Below, one piece after another: positions 26,086 to 34,494 of a stretch of DNA of 64,000 nt. The stretch is from Lentzea atacamensis (GTDB lineage: Bacteria; Actinomycetota; Actinomycetes; Mycobacteriales; Pseudonocardiaceae): the NCBI RefSeq assembly GCF_003269295.1, contig NZ_QLTT01000013.1:215695-279694 (forward strand). The letters are read 5' to 3'. Position 1 is the first letter of the stretch. Each line of letters starts with the position of its first letter. The notes under the pieces were generated by a model. It saw only the letters and a program-made list of their open reading frames with translations, was not told where the DNA came from and did no database searches. The position numbers and the translations under genes are program-made.

Positions 26086-27659
26086 CGCAGGTCTGAGCCG
26101 ATGCCGGTGAGCCCGCGGACCTCCATCTCCGACTGCTTGGCGGGGTCCGCGGGTTCCTTGCTGAGGATCGTGCCCAGGAACCCGGCGAGGAACGACAGCG
26201 GGATCGACACGATGCCGGGGTTGGACAGCGGGAAGAACGCGAAGTCGGCGTCCGGGAACACCGACGACTTCGACCCGGAGATGGCGGGTGAGAACGCGAT
26301 GAGCAGCACGCACGACGTAAGACCGCCGTAGATGCTCCACAAAGTGCCGCGCGTGTTGAAACGCTTCCAGAACAGGGAGTAAAGCAGCGTCGGCAGGTTC
26401 GCGGACGCGGCCAATGCGAAGGCGAGAGCGACCAGGAAGGCAACGTTCTGCCCGTTGGCCGCGATACCGCCGACAATCGCGAGCACACCGACGCACACCG
26501 CGGTGATGCGGGCGACCCGGACCTCGTCGCGCGGGTCCGCCTCACCGTGCTTGATGACGTTCGCGTAGACGTCGTGCGCGAAGGAGGCGGACGCCGTCAG
26601 CGTCAGACCGGCGACGACGGCGAGGATCGTGGCGAACGCCACCGCGCAGACGATGCCGAGCAGCACCGTGCCGCCGACCTGGAACGCGAGCAGCGGCGCG
26701 GCGGAGTTCTCGCCGCCGGGAGCGCCGGTGATCTTGTCGGTGCCGACCAGCGCCATGGCGCCGAAGCCGATGACCAGCGTGCACGAGTAGAAGATGGCCA
26801 TCATCCACGTGGCCCACACGACCGACTTACGTGCCTCGCGCGCGTTCGGCACGGTGTAGAAGCGCATCAGCACGTGGGGGAGCGACGCGGTGCCCAGCAC
26901 CAGGGCCAGTGCCAGCGACAGGAAGTCGATCTTGGACAGGTCGCTCGCGCCGTACTTCACACCCGGCGAGAGCACCGCCTCGCCCAGCGGCGACTTCTGC
27001 GTCGCGCGGTCGAGCATCGCGGACATGTCGAAGCCGAACTTGCCGATCAGGAAGATCGTCAGCAGCGTGACGGTGAGGATGAGCAGCACGGCCTTGATGA
27101 TCTGCACCCAGGTGGTGCCCTTCATGCCGCCGACCAGCACGTACAGCACCATGACGATGCCGACGACGGCGATGATGATGGCCTGGCCCACGGAGCTGTG
27201 CACGTCCAGCAGCAGCGCCATCAGACCGCCGGCACCCGCCATCTGCGCGATCATGTAGAAGAGCGAGATGACCAGCGTCGCGTTGGCCGCGGCGGCGCGG
27301 ACCGGGCGCTGGCGCATGCGGAACGCCATGACGTCGCCCATCGTGTAGCGGCCGGTGTTGCGCAGCCGTTCCGCGATGAGCATCAGGCCGATCAGCCAGG
27401 CCACGACCCAGCCGATCGAGTAGAGGAAGCCGTCGTAGCCGTTCACCGCGATGGCACCGGAGATGCCCAGGAACGACGCGGCGGAGAGGAAGTCACCCGA
27501 GAGTGCGATGCCGTTCTGCGTGCCGGTGAAGCTGCTGCCCGCGGCGTAGTAGTCCGAGGCGCTGACGTTCCGCGTCGACGCGCGATAGACGATGTACAGC
27601 GTCAGCAGGACGAAGATGCCGAAAACGGACAGGTTGATCGCGGTGTTCGTCCCGGTCAC
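26082..27659 (-). CDS. actP: Cation/acetate symporter ActP-like
   Basis: 525 residues, about 13 membrane spans, of the sodium:solute symporter family. Motifs fit the acetate/monocarboxylate branch: SASDYYAAGSSFTGTQNGIA, GDFLSAASFLGISGAIA and YTMGDVMAFRMRQRP. It should import short organic acids with Na+ or H+. The GTG start overlaps the stop of the DUF485 gene. The two-gene order small DUF485 protein then ActP is the same as yjcH-actP in enterobacteria. The exact substrate is inferred from the family. Confidence 0.88.
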   Translation of the reverse strand: MTGTNTAINLSVFGIFVLLTLYIVYRASTRNVSASDYYAAGSSFTGTQNGIALSGDFLSAASFLGISGAIAVNGYDGFLYSIGWVVAWLIGLMLIAERLRNTGRYTMGDVMAFRMRQRPVRAAAANATLVISLFYMIAQMAGAGGLMALLLDVHSSVGQAIIIAVVGIVMVLYVLVGGMKGTTWVQIIKAVLLILTVTLLTIFLIGKFGFDMSAMLDRATQKSPLGEAVLSPGVKYGASDLSKIDFLSLALALVLGTASLPHVLMRFYTVPNAREARKSVVWATWMMAIFYSCTLVIGFGAMALVGTDKITGAPGGENSAAPLLAFQVGGTVLLGIVCAVAFATILAVVAGLTLTASASFAHDVYANVIKHGEADPRDEVRVARITAVCVGVLAIVGGIAANGQNVAFLVALAFALAASANLPTLLYSLFWKRFNTRGTLWSIYGGLTSCVLLIAFSPAISGSKSSVFPDADFAFFPLSNPGIVSIPLSFLAGFLGTILSKEPADPAKQSEMEVRGLTGIGSDLR

Positions 27660-28066
27660 ACGAGCTCCTCATCGGTCTCCGCGAGCGCGCGCACCTTTTC
27701 TACCTGCGGGTCGAGCCTCTTCTTGGAGTACCGGGCGTACGCCATCGTGATGATGATGGTCGTGACGAACTGGAGGAATCCCATCGTCAGGCCGACGTTC
27801 ACCGTTCCGAAGAGCGGCGTGCTCATGAAGTCCGCGGCGTAAGCGGAAAGCAATACGAACGTTACGTACCAAGTGAGGAACAGCACCGTCGCGGGAAGAA
27901 TGAATCGCCTCACCCGGCGCTTCAGCGCGAGAAAATCCTCACTCGTTTGGATGGCACCGAAATCAGGCTCACCGTCACCATCTATGAGCAATGAGTGATG
28001 ACGGTCGTCAAAGGTCGCGAATCCGGGGGAGGCCGGGCGTGACACGGAGGGCAGCGCCTTCGTCAT
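27656..28066 (-). CDS. DUF485 membrane protein, ActP partner
   Basis: 136 residues. A soluble N-terminal 50 residues precede two membrane helices (FILPATVLFLTWYVTFVLLS and VNVGLTMGFLQFVTTIIITM). The C-terminus YARYSKKRLDPQ is typical of DUF485/YjcH. Translated ahead of and coupled to the symporter (GTGA). The N-terminal extension is longer than the enterobacterial form. The ATG at 28066 was chosen; the upstream open frame is proline/arginine-rich noise. Confidence 0.88.
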   Translation of the reverse strand: MTKALPSVSRPASPGFATFDDRHHSLLIDGDGEPDFGAIQTSEDFLALKRRVRRFILPATVLFLTWYVTFVLLSAYAADFMSTPLFGTVNVGLTMGFLQFVTTIIITMAYARYSKKRLDPQVEKVRALAETDEELV

Positions 28067-28248
28067 CAACCGCTCGCATTCGTTACGGGGAGTACCCGGC
28101 GCGCGCCATCGAGGCGGCTGCGGCCGGACCGGGGGTGGAGGGCGCAAGCGTAACCACGCGTGGCGGTGAGTCAATCCCCCGACTCCGCAGGACCACCCCA
28201 TGAGGTGGGCTGTCACGTTGGGTGATCAGTCGTACACGCCCGAGGTCG

Positions 28249-28277
28249 TTGTCGCGTCACGCTCTCTGGCCTACTAT
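28249..28277 (+). promoter_or_regulatory. Candidate promoter of the conservon
   Basis: TTGTCG (28249-28254), 17 bases, TACTAT (28272-28277), 123 bp before cvnA. It fits a housekeeping sigma promoter at 4/6 plus 4/6. The rest of the 333-bp gap 28067-28399 shows nothing else I can name. Confidence 0.45.
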
Positions 28278-28399
28278 CCGCTCACACCCGATACGGCTGA
28301 TCTGGATATCGAGCTGCGGGTGTCTCGACTCGCGGGGATTCACCAGGCCAGGAGGTAGCCGATAGTGGGGCACTTCGAGCGCGCCTTGGGGATCATTTC

Positions 28400-31018
28400 G
28401 TGAATGTCGAGTGGAGAAAGATCAGCGACTGGCGCAACTGGCGCCTGCCCGTCAAGCTCGGCGTCGTGCTGCTGGTGCCGGTCGCCGTGGCGATCGGCGC
28501 GGGCGCGCTGCAGATCTCGGGTTACGTCGACCGGTCCAACAACTACGTGCAGATGCAGGGCCTGGTCCGGCTACGGGCAGATCTCGCGCCATTGATCTCC
28601 AGCGTCCAGCAGGAACGCACGCTCGCCGCCCAGAGCGCGACCAGCGGCTCCGGCGTCGGCGCCTACCAGAACCAGATCAGCGCCACCGACAACGCCGCCG
28701 CGACCGTGCGCCGCCGCGTCGAGCGCGCCGAAGGGCTGAGCGACGTCGCCCGCAACCGCTTCACGGAGATGGGCGGCCAGCTCGACACGTTGAAGAGCGT
28801 GCGCGAGAAGGTCGTCCAGGGCGGCGACGGCGGCGACCCGACCGGCGGCACCGCCGGCTACAGCGCCGTCGTGAAGTCGCTCCTGGACTTCGAGCAGGCG
28901 CTCATCAGCCAGTTCAGCGACCAGGCCATCTCCGGCACGGCGATGGCGCTGCACAACATGGTCATCGCCCAGGAGCAGGTCTCCCAGCAGCACGCGATCG
29001 TCCTGGCCGGAATCGGGCGGACCAAGCTCCTCGGCGCCGAGATCCGCACGCTGGAGCAGTCCGACATCCGGTTGCAGGACCGCCTCAACGACTTCCAGGC
29101 CATCGCCACCGCCCAGCAGCGTCGCGAGTACGAGCAGACCGTCACCGGTGCCGTCGTCGCGAACCGCACGGTGCTGGTCGAACGCGCGCTCACCCAGCCC
29201 GACGGCGTGCCGGCGCCCACGACGCGGCCCGGTCAGCCGAAGCCGCCGCCGTCGTTCGGCATCGCGGTGGACGAGTGGAACAACGCGTCCGGCACGACCA
29301 CGCGCCTGATGGAAAAGGTCACCCGCACACTGCAGGACGAGCTCGCGAGCACGGCAGAGGCGCTGCAGGACGACACGTCCAACAAGGCGGGCGCCGCCGC
29401 GGTCATCCTGCTCGCGATGCTGATCATCGCCGGCGCGCTCGGCTTCGTCATCGGCCGCTACCTGCTGCGCTCGCTGTCCGAGCTGCGGCACTCCGCGCTC
29501 GACGTGGCGCACCACCACCTGCCGGAGGTCGTCGCCGCGATCCGCGCCGACCGCAAGCCGGACACCGAGATCGAACCGGTGCCCGTGCACACCACCGAGG
29601 AGTTCGGCCAGCTGGCGCGCGCGTTCGACGCCGTGCACGAGCAGGCGATCCGGTCCGCCGTCGAGCAGTCGTCGCTGCGGTCGGGCATGAAGAACATCTT
29701 CGTCAACCTGTCGCGCCGCTCGCAGGGTCTCGTCGAACGCCAGCTCAAGCTCATGGAGGAGCTGGAGCGCCACGAGGAGAACCCGGAGCAGCTCGCCAAC
29801 CTCTTCAAGCTCGACCACCTCGCGACGCGCATGCGCCGCAACAACGAGAACCTGATGGTGCTGTCCGGCACCGACGTCGCGCGCCGGTTCCACCAGCCGG
29901 TCCCGCTGGCGGATGTGCTGCGCGCCGCCGCGTCGGAGATCGAGCACTACCAGCGAGTCGTGGTGAAGTCGACGCCGACGGTGGAGATCGTCGGCTACGC
30001 GGCCAGCGACCTCGTGCGCCTCGTCGCCGAGCTGCTGGACAACGCCACCGCGTTCTCCGCGCCCACCACCCAGGTCATGATCGGCTCGCGGATCGACCAG
30101 CAGGGCGCCGTGCTCGTCGAGGTCGCCGACCAGGGCATCGGCATGGGCACGGCCGAGCTGACCGAGGCGAACGAACGGCTTTCCTCCGGTGCAGAAGACG
30201 ATGTGCCGGTGTCACGCCAGATGGGTCTGTTCGTGGTCGGTCGTCTCGCGGCGCGCCACGGCATCACCGTCCGCTTGCGCGCGTCTGGTGAGGGCAGGGA
30301 AGGCCTGCGCGCGTTCGTCCTCGTGCCCGCGGAGCTCGTCCGTTCGCACGAGGCGCCCGCCGCGCCCGCCCAGCCGCGGCACGCCGCGCTGCCGCAGCCG
30401 AAGCAGGTGCCGGCGAAGCAGCCGCACGTGGTCGTGAAGACCCCGAACCTGGCTCCGCCGCCGGCCGCGGTCGCTCCCGCCATCGAACAGCCGCGCGAGT
30501 CGGCCGAGTGGACGTCGTTCCGCGGCGCCGCGATCGACGAGGCGCTGCCCCAGCGGCAAGCCCGCCACACGCCGAACGGAACTTCGAACGGGTCGCCAAA
30601 CGAGACGCGACCCACCCATGTTGAGACGACTTCTTCCTGGTTCGCCGGAAGCGGCGTCTCGGACGAACCGGTCAACGGTGATCGTTCGTCGCCAGCTTCC
30701 CGACCTGGGCCGTCACCCTCCGTAGCGGCTTCCTGGTTCGGCAAGAAGTCCGCGGGAACGGTCTGGGAACAGCCGGGCGACCCCGCGACGGACGCCGGTG
30801 AGACAGATGCCGGGTTGCCGAAACGGGCGCCGCGTAAGAATCTGCTCCCCGACCTCGCGGAACGTCCCGAGAACGGTGCCCGCCCGCCGGCGGCGCCGGC
30901 CAAGCGCGATCCGGAGCGGGCACGAGGCTTTCTCGCCAGCTACCAGACGGGTATCCGCCAGATGCCGCTGGGCAGCAACGGGAACGGAAAAGGCCAGGGG
31001 AACGGGGAAAAGGCATGA
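28400..31018 (+). CDS. cvnA: Conservon sensor kinase-like protein CvnA
   Basis: 872 residues. TM1 about 18-38, an extracytoplasmic nitrate-sensor-like (NIT) domain to about 320 with QQERTLAAQSAT, TM2 about 330-352 (AAAVILLAMLIIAGALGFVI), a HAMP-like linker, and a GHKL ATPase domain with N-box ELLDNATAFSAPTTQV, DQGIGMG and QMGLFVVGRLAARHGI. A proline-rich tail of about 220 residues ends in YQTGIRQMPLGSNG. There is no clear phospho-acceptor His. CvnA proteins scaffold a membrane complex with CvnB-D, analogous to a GPCR. GTG start; its stop overlaps cvnB by ATGA. Confidence 0.93.
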   Translation: MNVEWRKISDWRNWRLPVKLGVVLLVPVAVAIGAGALQISGYVDRSNNYVQMQGLVRLRADLAPLISSVQQERTLAAQSATSGSGVGAYQNQISATDNAAATVRRRVERAEGLSDVARNRFTEMGGQLDTLKSVREKVVQGGDGGDPTGGTAGYSAVVKSLLDFEQALISQFSDQAISGTAMALHNMVIAQEQVSQQHAIVLAGIGRTKLLGAEIRTLEQSDIRLQDRLNDFQAIATAQQRREYEQTVTGAVVANRTVLVERALTQPDGVPAPTTRPGQPKPPPSFGIAVDEWNNASGTTTRLMEKVTRTLQDELASTAEALQDDTSNKAGAAAVILLAMLIIAGALGFVIGRYLLRSLSELRHSALDVAHHHLPEVVAAIRADRKPDTEIEPVPVHTTEEFGQLARAFDAVHEQAIRSAVEQSSLRSGMKNIFVNLSRRSQGLVERQLKLMEELERHEENPEQLANLFKLDHLATRMRRNNENLMVLSGTDVARRFHQPVPLADVLRAAASEIEHYQRVVVKSTPTVEIVGYAASDLVRLVAELLDNATAFSAPTTQVMIGSRIDQQGAVLVEVADQGIGMGTAELTEANERLSSGAEDDVPVSRQMGLFVVGRLAARHGITVRLRASGEGREGLRAFVLVPAELVRSHEAPAAPAQPRHAALPQPKQVPAKQPHVVVKTPNLAPPPAAVAPAIEQPRESAEWTSFRGAAIDEALPQRQARHTPNGTSNGSPNETRPTHVETTSSWFAGSGVSDEPVNGDRSSPASRPGPSPSVAASWFGKKSAGTVWEQPGDPATDAGETDAGLPKRAPRKNLLPDLAERPENGARPPAAPAKRDPERARGFLASYQTGIRQMPLGSNGNGKGQGNGEKA

Positions 31019-31434
31019 GCACGCCTCAGTCACGCCAGGTGGACCAGTTCGGCTGGCTGATCACGAACTTCACCGATCGCGTACCGGGGGTCGCCCACGC
31101 GATCGTGATCTCGGTGGACGGCCTGCTGCTCACCAAGTCGACCGGTCTGCCGCCGGACCGCGCGGAGCAGCTGGCCGCGATCGCCGCGGGCGTCGCATCA
31201 CTGACGATGAGCGCCTCGCGTTGTTTCGAGGGCGGCGGAGTGTTGCGCACCGTGATCGAGATGGACTACGGGATCATGCTCCTCATGTCCATTCGAGACG
31301 GGTCTTGTTTGGTGGTTCTCGCCGCGCCCGACAGCGACGTCGGCCAAGTGGCCTACGAGATGACCGTGGTCGTCGACCAGGTGGGCCAGATCCTCACTCC
31401 CGAACTGCGAGCGCAGCTGCACAGCGTGAGGTGA
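31015..31434 (+). CDS. cvnB: Roadblock/LC7-domain protein CvnB
   Basis: 139 residues, one roadblock/LC7 domain: FGWLITNFTDRVPGVAHAIV, then the strand SVDGLLLTKSTGLP and helix EQLAAIAAGVASLTMSASRC. In conservons CvnB binds both CvnA and the GTPase CvnD and may influence nucleotide state. ATGA overlap with cvnA and a 1-2 bp junction with cvnC. Confidence 0.93.
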   Translation: MSTPQSRQVDQFGWLITNFTDRVPGVAHAIVISVDGLLLTKSTGLPPDRAEQLAAIAAGVASLTMSASRCFEGGGVLRTVIEMDYGIMLLMSIRDGSCLVVLAAPDSDVGQVAYEMTVVVDQVGQILTPELRAQLHSVR

Positions 31435-31436
31435 TG

Positions 31437-31982
31437 ATGAGTTCGGCCGCTGACGCGCATCGTCGACGCAGGCGGGGGGAGTCCCCCGCCGAGCAGACGT
31501 TCGCCGACCTGATGAACGGGTTCTCCCTGGACTCGGGTCGCAAGCGAACGCGCTCTGAGTCCCCGGTGCCCGCGCGGGAAGCGACTCCCGTTGCAGAGCA
31601 ACAAGAAACACCTGTCTTCGAGACCCCGGTCCCGGAGCTTTCCGACGCCTCGATCGTGCGTGCATATGCCTGGACCGGAGGGCGCACACGGTCGAACATC
31701 AACCTCGAGATCGAGACACTTGTCTCCGCCAATGATCAGAGTCGGCAGTCTGCAGGTATCTTGCAGGCTGAGCACCAACACGTCGTCGAGTTGTGCCGCT
31801 CACCGCGATCCGTCGCGGAGGTGGCCGCACTGATGCGCCTCCCGCTGGGAGTCGTCAAGGTGCTGCTCGGCGACATGGCGGAACGAGGTCTGGTGGACGT
31901 GCACCAGACCGCTTCCGCAGGCGGTGTCACGCCGGACCTCGGGTTGATGGAGAGAGTGCTGAGTGGACTACGTCGGCTCTAG
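31437..31982 (+). CDS. cvnC: DUF742 protein CvnC
   Basis: About 181 residues. A disordered, charged N-terminal 80 residues precede the DUF742 winged-helix-like domain: YAWTGGRTRSNINLEIETLV, CRSPRSVAEVAALMRLPLGV and MAERGLVDVHQ. The C-terminus overlaps cvnD by 20 bases. Start: tandem ATGs at 31434 and 31437, the second better placed after GTGAGG. Conservon component of unknown biochemical role. Confidence 0.9.
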   Translation: MSSAADAHRRRRRGESPAEQTFADLMNGFSLDSGRKRTRSESPVPAREATPVAEQQETPVFETPVPELSDASIVRAYAWTGGRTRSNINLEIETLVSANDQSRQSAGILQAEHQHVVELCRSPRSVAEVAALMRLPLGVVKVLLGDMAERGLVDVHQTASAGGVTPDLGLMERVLSGLRRL

Positions 31983-32580
31983 ATTTCCCGACTTCGGGCC
32001 CCCTGGGCCGCCTGGACGGGAGCTGACTTCGGCCAAGATCGTCGTCGCGGGTGGCTTCGGCGTCGGCAAGAGCACCTTCATCAGGTCGATCGTGGAAAAC
32101 GATCTGCTGACCATGACCGCGCTCCCACCGGAGCGCGCGGGTCTGGTCACCGAGCTGGTGCGCATACAGTTCGGCCGCGTGTGGCTCGATCCGGGCCTCG
32201 CGCTGCACCTCTTCGTGGCCCCGCAGTGGCAGGACCCGCGGGCGGGCTGGAACGACGTGGTGCGCGGCGCCGTCGGTGCCGTGGTGCTGTTCGACGTGAT
32301 GCGCCCAGCGGACTCCGTCGACGCCATGCGGTACTTCGAGGACCACAAGATCCCGTACGTGCTGGCGCTGAACAACGTGCACGCGTCGGTGCGGTCGGAC
32401 GTGAAGGCGATCATCCGCGGGATGGGCATCGCTCCCGAGGTTCCTGTCGTGAACTGCGATCCGCGGGTGCGCCTGTCGGTGCGGGAAACGCTGATCACGC
32501 TGACCGAGCACGCCAAGCTGGACCGGTGGCGGCGCCGGCCCGGCCCTGACGAGACCACGCCGCTCGCGCCGGTCTGCTGA
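31963..32580 (+). CDS. cvnD: Conservon GTPase-like protein CvnD, with altered G3
   Basis: 205 residues. The P-loop GGFGVGKST is intact, and FGRVWLDPGLALHLFVAPQW aligns with the switch region of CvnD proteins. In usual members the strand after it reads FGTPGQxxF, which is the G3 element; here it is FVAPQWQDPRAGW, so the G-P-G-Q turn is gone. Switch I is also changed (LVTELVRIQFGR instead of a Thr-rich run). NNVHASVRSD sits where G4 (NxxD) is expected. It may bind nucleotide but hydrolyse poorly, or be locked. GTG start inside cvnC. Confidence 0.85.
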   Translation: MDYVGSRFPDFGPPGPPGRELTSAKIVVAGGFGVGKSTFIRSIVENDLLTMTALPPERAGLVTELVRIQFGRVWLDPGLALHLFVAPQWQDPRAGWNDVVRGAVGAVVLFDVMRPADSVDAMRYFEDHKIPYVLALNNVHASVRSDVKAIIRGMGIAPEVPVVNCDPRVRLSVRETLITLTEHAKLDRWRRRPGPDETTPLAPVC

Positions 32581-32617
32581 GCTTGGAGCAGCTCCAAGCG
32601 CTCTCGCGGAGGATTGG

Positions 32618-33412
32618 TTGAGCGGCGAACCAGGTCGTGTCAGGCGAGCGGTGCGGGCCTTCGTCACCGACGACAACCTCGACCTCTACCTGCTCGTGGT
32701 GGCCGGCTTCGTCTTCACGGTCCTGGGCATCACGGGGCTCGTCGGCCTGGAGAAGCTGGCGTCGGCCGTGCTGGCCCTGCTGGCGATCCTGGCGATCTCG
32801 CAGATCAAGTCGAGGAAGCTGACCCAGCAGATCACCCGGACCAGGACCGGCGCCGTCGCGTTGCGCGCCGAGTTCCCGGCTGACCTGATCGACCGCAGGG
32901 CGAGGGCCTACGACATCCTGCTGGTCGGGCTCACCATGACCAGGACCGTGCAGGGCATGCGCACCGACCTGCCCGCGATCCTGAAGACCGGCGGACGGGT
33001 GCGTGTGCTGGTGCTCGATCCCGGCGACGAGTCCCTGATGGTGGTCGCGGACCGGCACCGGCCGCACTCCCAGGGCGTCGAGCACCTGCGCACCAGGATC
33101 CGGGCGACCTTGGACGACCTCACCGCGCTGCGGGAGCGGCACGGCGGCCGGCTGGAGATCCGGGTGCTGTCCAGCATCCCGTCCGCGGGCTTCAACTGCC
33201 TGGACGCGCACGGGCCGAACGGTGTCGTGTGCGTGCAGCACTACGAGTTCCACCCGGAGGGCGAAGCGGCTCCGATCATGGTGTTCTCGAAGAACGACGC
33301 TCCCTGGTACCAGCGTTTCGGCGACGAGGCCGAGCGGCTGTGGGAGTCCGGCGCCGACTGGCCGTCCAGCGCGGTGGCGGAGCGGTCCTCCGTCAGCCCG
33401 TCGAACGGTTGA
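32618..33412 (+). CDS. Membrane protein with PLD-like domain, fifth gene of conservon
   Basis: 264 residues. A TM hairpin (LYLLVVAGFVFTVLGITGLV and ASAVLALLAILAISQI) is followed by a cytoplasmic alpha/beta domain: YDILLVGLTMTRTVQGMRTD, GGRVRVLVLDPGDESLM, RLEIRVLSSIPSAGFNCLDA and VCVQHYEFHPEGEAAPIMVF. The domain resembles PLD-like non-catalytic folds in actinomycete signalling proteins, with no HKD motif. It begins 37 bp after cvnD, on the same strand, in the slot where conservons often carry an output gene such as a P450. TTG/GTG choices are open; the TTG at 32618 follows GGAGGA. Confidence 0.6.
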   Translation: MSGEPGRVRRAVRAFVTDDNLDLYLLVVAGFVFTVLGITGLVGLEKLASAVLALLAILAISQIKSRKLTQQITRTRTGAVALRAEFPADLIDRRARAYDILLVGLTMTRTVQGMRTDLPAILKTGGRVRVLVLDPGDESLMVVADRHRPHSQGVEHLRTRIRATLDDLTALRERHGGRLEIRVLSSIPSAGFNCLDAHGPNGVVCVQHYEFHPEGEAAPIMVFSKNDAPWYQRFGDEAERLWESGADWPSSAVAERSSVSPSNG

Positions 33413-33424
33413 GCAGACCTGCCG

Positions 33425-33886
33425 TCAGCGCAGGCAGGTGAGCTGCCGGGTGTGCACGGGCACGTGGTTCCCGGCGAGCCCGTTGACGAGGCCGGCGAGT
33501 GAGACCGGCTGGTCCAGCAGGAGCTCGTCGCCGGACATCAGGAACGCCGGCACGAGAACCGCGGCAGCCTCTTCGGTGAGCTGGTCGGCGATGTCGCAGA
33601 GAAACGCCGCCTGGCCGCGGACGCGAGCGATCAGCCCGCTCCTGCCGTCGTGCTCGGCGATGATCCGGTCGAGGTTCCAGCTGTCGAGGCAGATCCGGTT
33701 GTCGAAGACGGGCCGTGCACCGGACACGACGCCCAGCGCCACGGCGGCGGTCGCGGCGTCGACGCTGAGGACGTGGGCCAGCACCTGGTCGGCGTTCCAC
33801 CCGCCGTCGGCTGCTTCACCGAGGCCGGGTTCCTCTGCCTCTTCGAAGAACTTCGAGTAGGCGCTGCGGAGTGCGGTCGTGTCCAT
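33425..33886 (-). CDS. DinB/MDMPI-like four-helix-bundle protein
   Basis: 153 residues. MDTTALRSAYSKFFEEAEEP, then GWNADQVLAHVLSVDAATAA, IAEHDGRSGLIARVRGQAAF and the C-terminal GNHVPVHTRQLTCLR place conserved histidines as in the DinB / mycothiol-dependent maleylpyruvate isomerase superfamily, whose members bind a divalent metal and often a low-molecular-weight thiol. Substrate unknown. The ATG at 33886 was preferred over one at 33949, which lies beyond the operators. Divergent from the GbsR-type regulator, which probably controls it. Confidence 0.7.
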   Translation of the reverse strand: MDTTALRSAYSKFFEEAEEPGLGEAADGGWNADQVLAHVLSVDAATAAVALGVVSGARPVFDNRICLDSWNLDRIIAEHDGRSGLIARVRGQAAFLCDIADQLTEEAAAVLVPAFLMSGDELLLDQPVSLAGLVNGLAGNHVPVHTRQLTCLR

Positions 33887-33911
33887 CGGGCCGTCCTTCG
33901 TCGGCAGGAAT

Positions 33912-33930
33912 GTGCAACCGATGGTTGCAC
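33912..33930. promoter_or_regulatory. Operator palindrome 1 (GTGCAACC-N3-GGTTGCAC)
   Basis: Perfect 8-base inverted repeat, 26 bp upstream of the DinB-like start codon. It shares the core GCAACC/GGTTGC with palindrome 2. It is probably bound by the adjacent GbsR-type regulator and positioned to block transcription of the minus-strand gene. Confidence 0.7.
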
Positions 33931-33945
33931 GTCGACCCATTACCT

Positions 33946-33961
33946 GCAACCTTCAGGTTGC
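33946..33961. promoter_or_regulatory. Operator palindrome 2 (GCAACCT-N2-AGGTTGC)
   Basis: 7-base arms with a TC spacer. The centre is about 32-33 bp from palindrome 1, close to three helical turns, so two dimers could sit on one face. It overlaps the -35 region of the regulator's own promoter. Confidence 0.7.
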
Positions 33962-33987
33962 GCAAATATTGACAAGATCGCTACGAT
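33959..33987 (+). promoter_or_regulatory. Candidate promoter of the GbsR-type gene
   Basis: TGCGCA, 17 bases, TACGAT (33982-33987), with start codon at 34021. The -35 overlaps operator 2, predicting autorepression. A TTGACA at 33969 has no well-spaced -10. Confidence 0.4.
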
Positions 33988-34020
33988 GACTTCAGTGTTG
34001 ACCGAAGGAAAGGCTCCGTC

Positions 34021-34485
34021 ATGAGCGTGGGCAGGGAAACCCGGCTGTCCGCCTGGATCGAGCGGTTCGCGGCCCACTTCGCCGAGGAGGGCATTCCGCT
34101 GATCGGCGGCCGCATCCTGGGCTACCTGCTGGTGTGCCAGCCCGTCGAGCGCACCGCCGCCGAGCTCTCGCAGGAGCTGGAGGCCAGCAGCGGATCCATC
34201 AGCACGAACCTGAAGTACCTCGTCAACGTCGGCCTGGTGACCAAGCGGACCCGGCGCGGCAGGCAGGCTGCCGAGTACCGGATCAACGAGAAGGCCTGGT
34301 CGGAGTTCGTGCAGCGCAAGCTGAAGGCGATCGCCAGCGTCCAGACGCTGACCGACGACGGCATGCGGTTGCTCAGCGGTGATCCGGAGCGCGCGATGCG
34401 GCTGCGGACCGTCGACCATCTCTACGGTTGGCTGTCAGAGGAACTTCCGGCTTTGTGGGAGCGCAAGCCCGCTTCTCCCAAGTAG
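34021..34485 (+). CDS. GbsR/MarR-family transcriptional regulator
   Basis: 154 residues, winged helix: FAEEGIPLIGGRILGYLLVC starts the domain as in GbsR-like proteins, TAAELSQELEASSGSISTNL is the helix-turn-helix, and VGLVTKRTRRGRQAAEYRIN is the wing. The C-terminal helix forms the dimer interface. It likely represses itself and the divergent DinB-like gene through the two palindromes between them. RBS GGAAAGG precedes the ATG. The ankyrin gene follows 9 bp later and may be co-transcribed. Confidence 0.88.
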   Translation: MSVGRETRLSAWIERFAAHFAEEGIPLIGGRILGYLLVCQPVERTAAELSQELEASSGSISTNLKYLVNVGLVTKRTRRGRQAAEYRINEKAWSEFVQRKLKAIASVQTLTDDGMRLLSGDPERAMRLRTVDHLYGWLSEELPALWERKPASPK

Positions 34486-34494
34486 CTTGGGTGC

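Noticed and set aside
28200..28358. 52-codon ORF starting ATG between the DUF485 gene and cvnA
   Set aside because: No ribosome site, no recognisable composition, and the best cvnA promoter lies inside it.
33969..33974. TTGACA as -35 of the GbsR-type gene
   Set aside because: No acceptable -10 at 16-18 bases; TACGAT with TGCGCA fits better.
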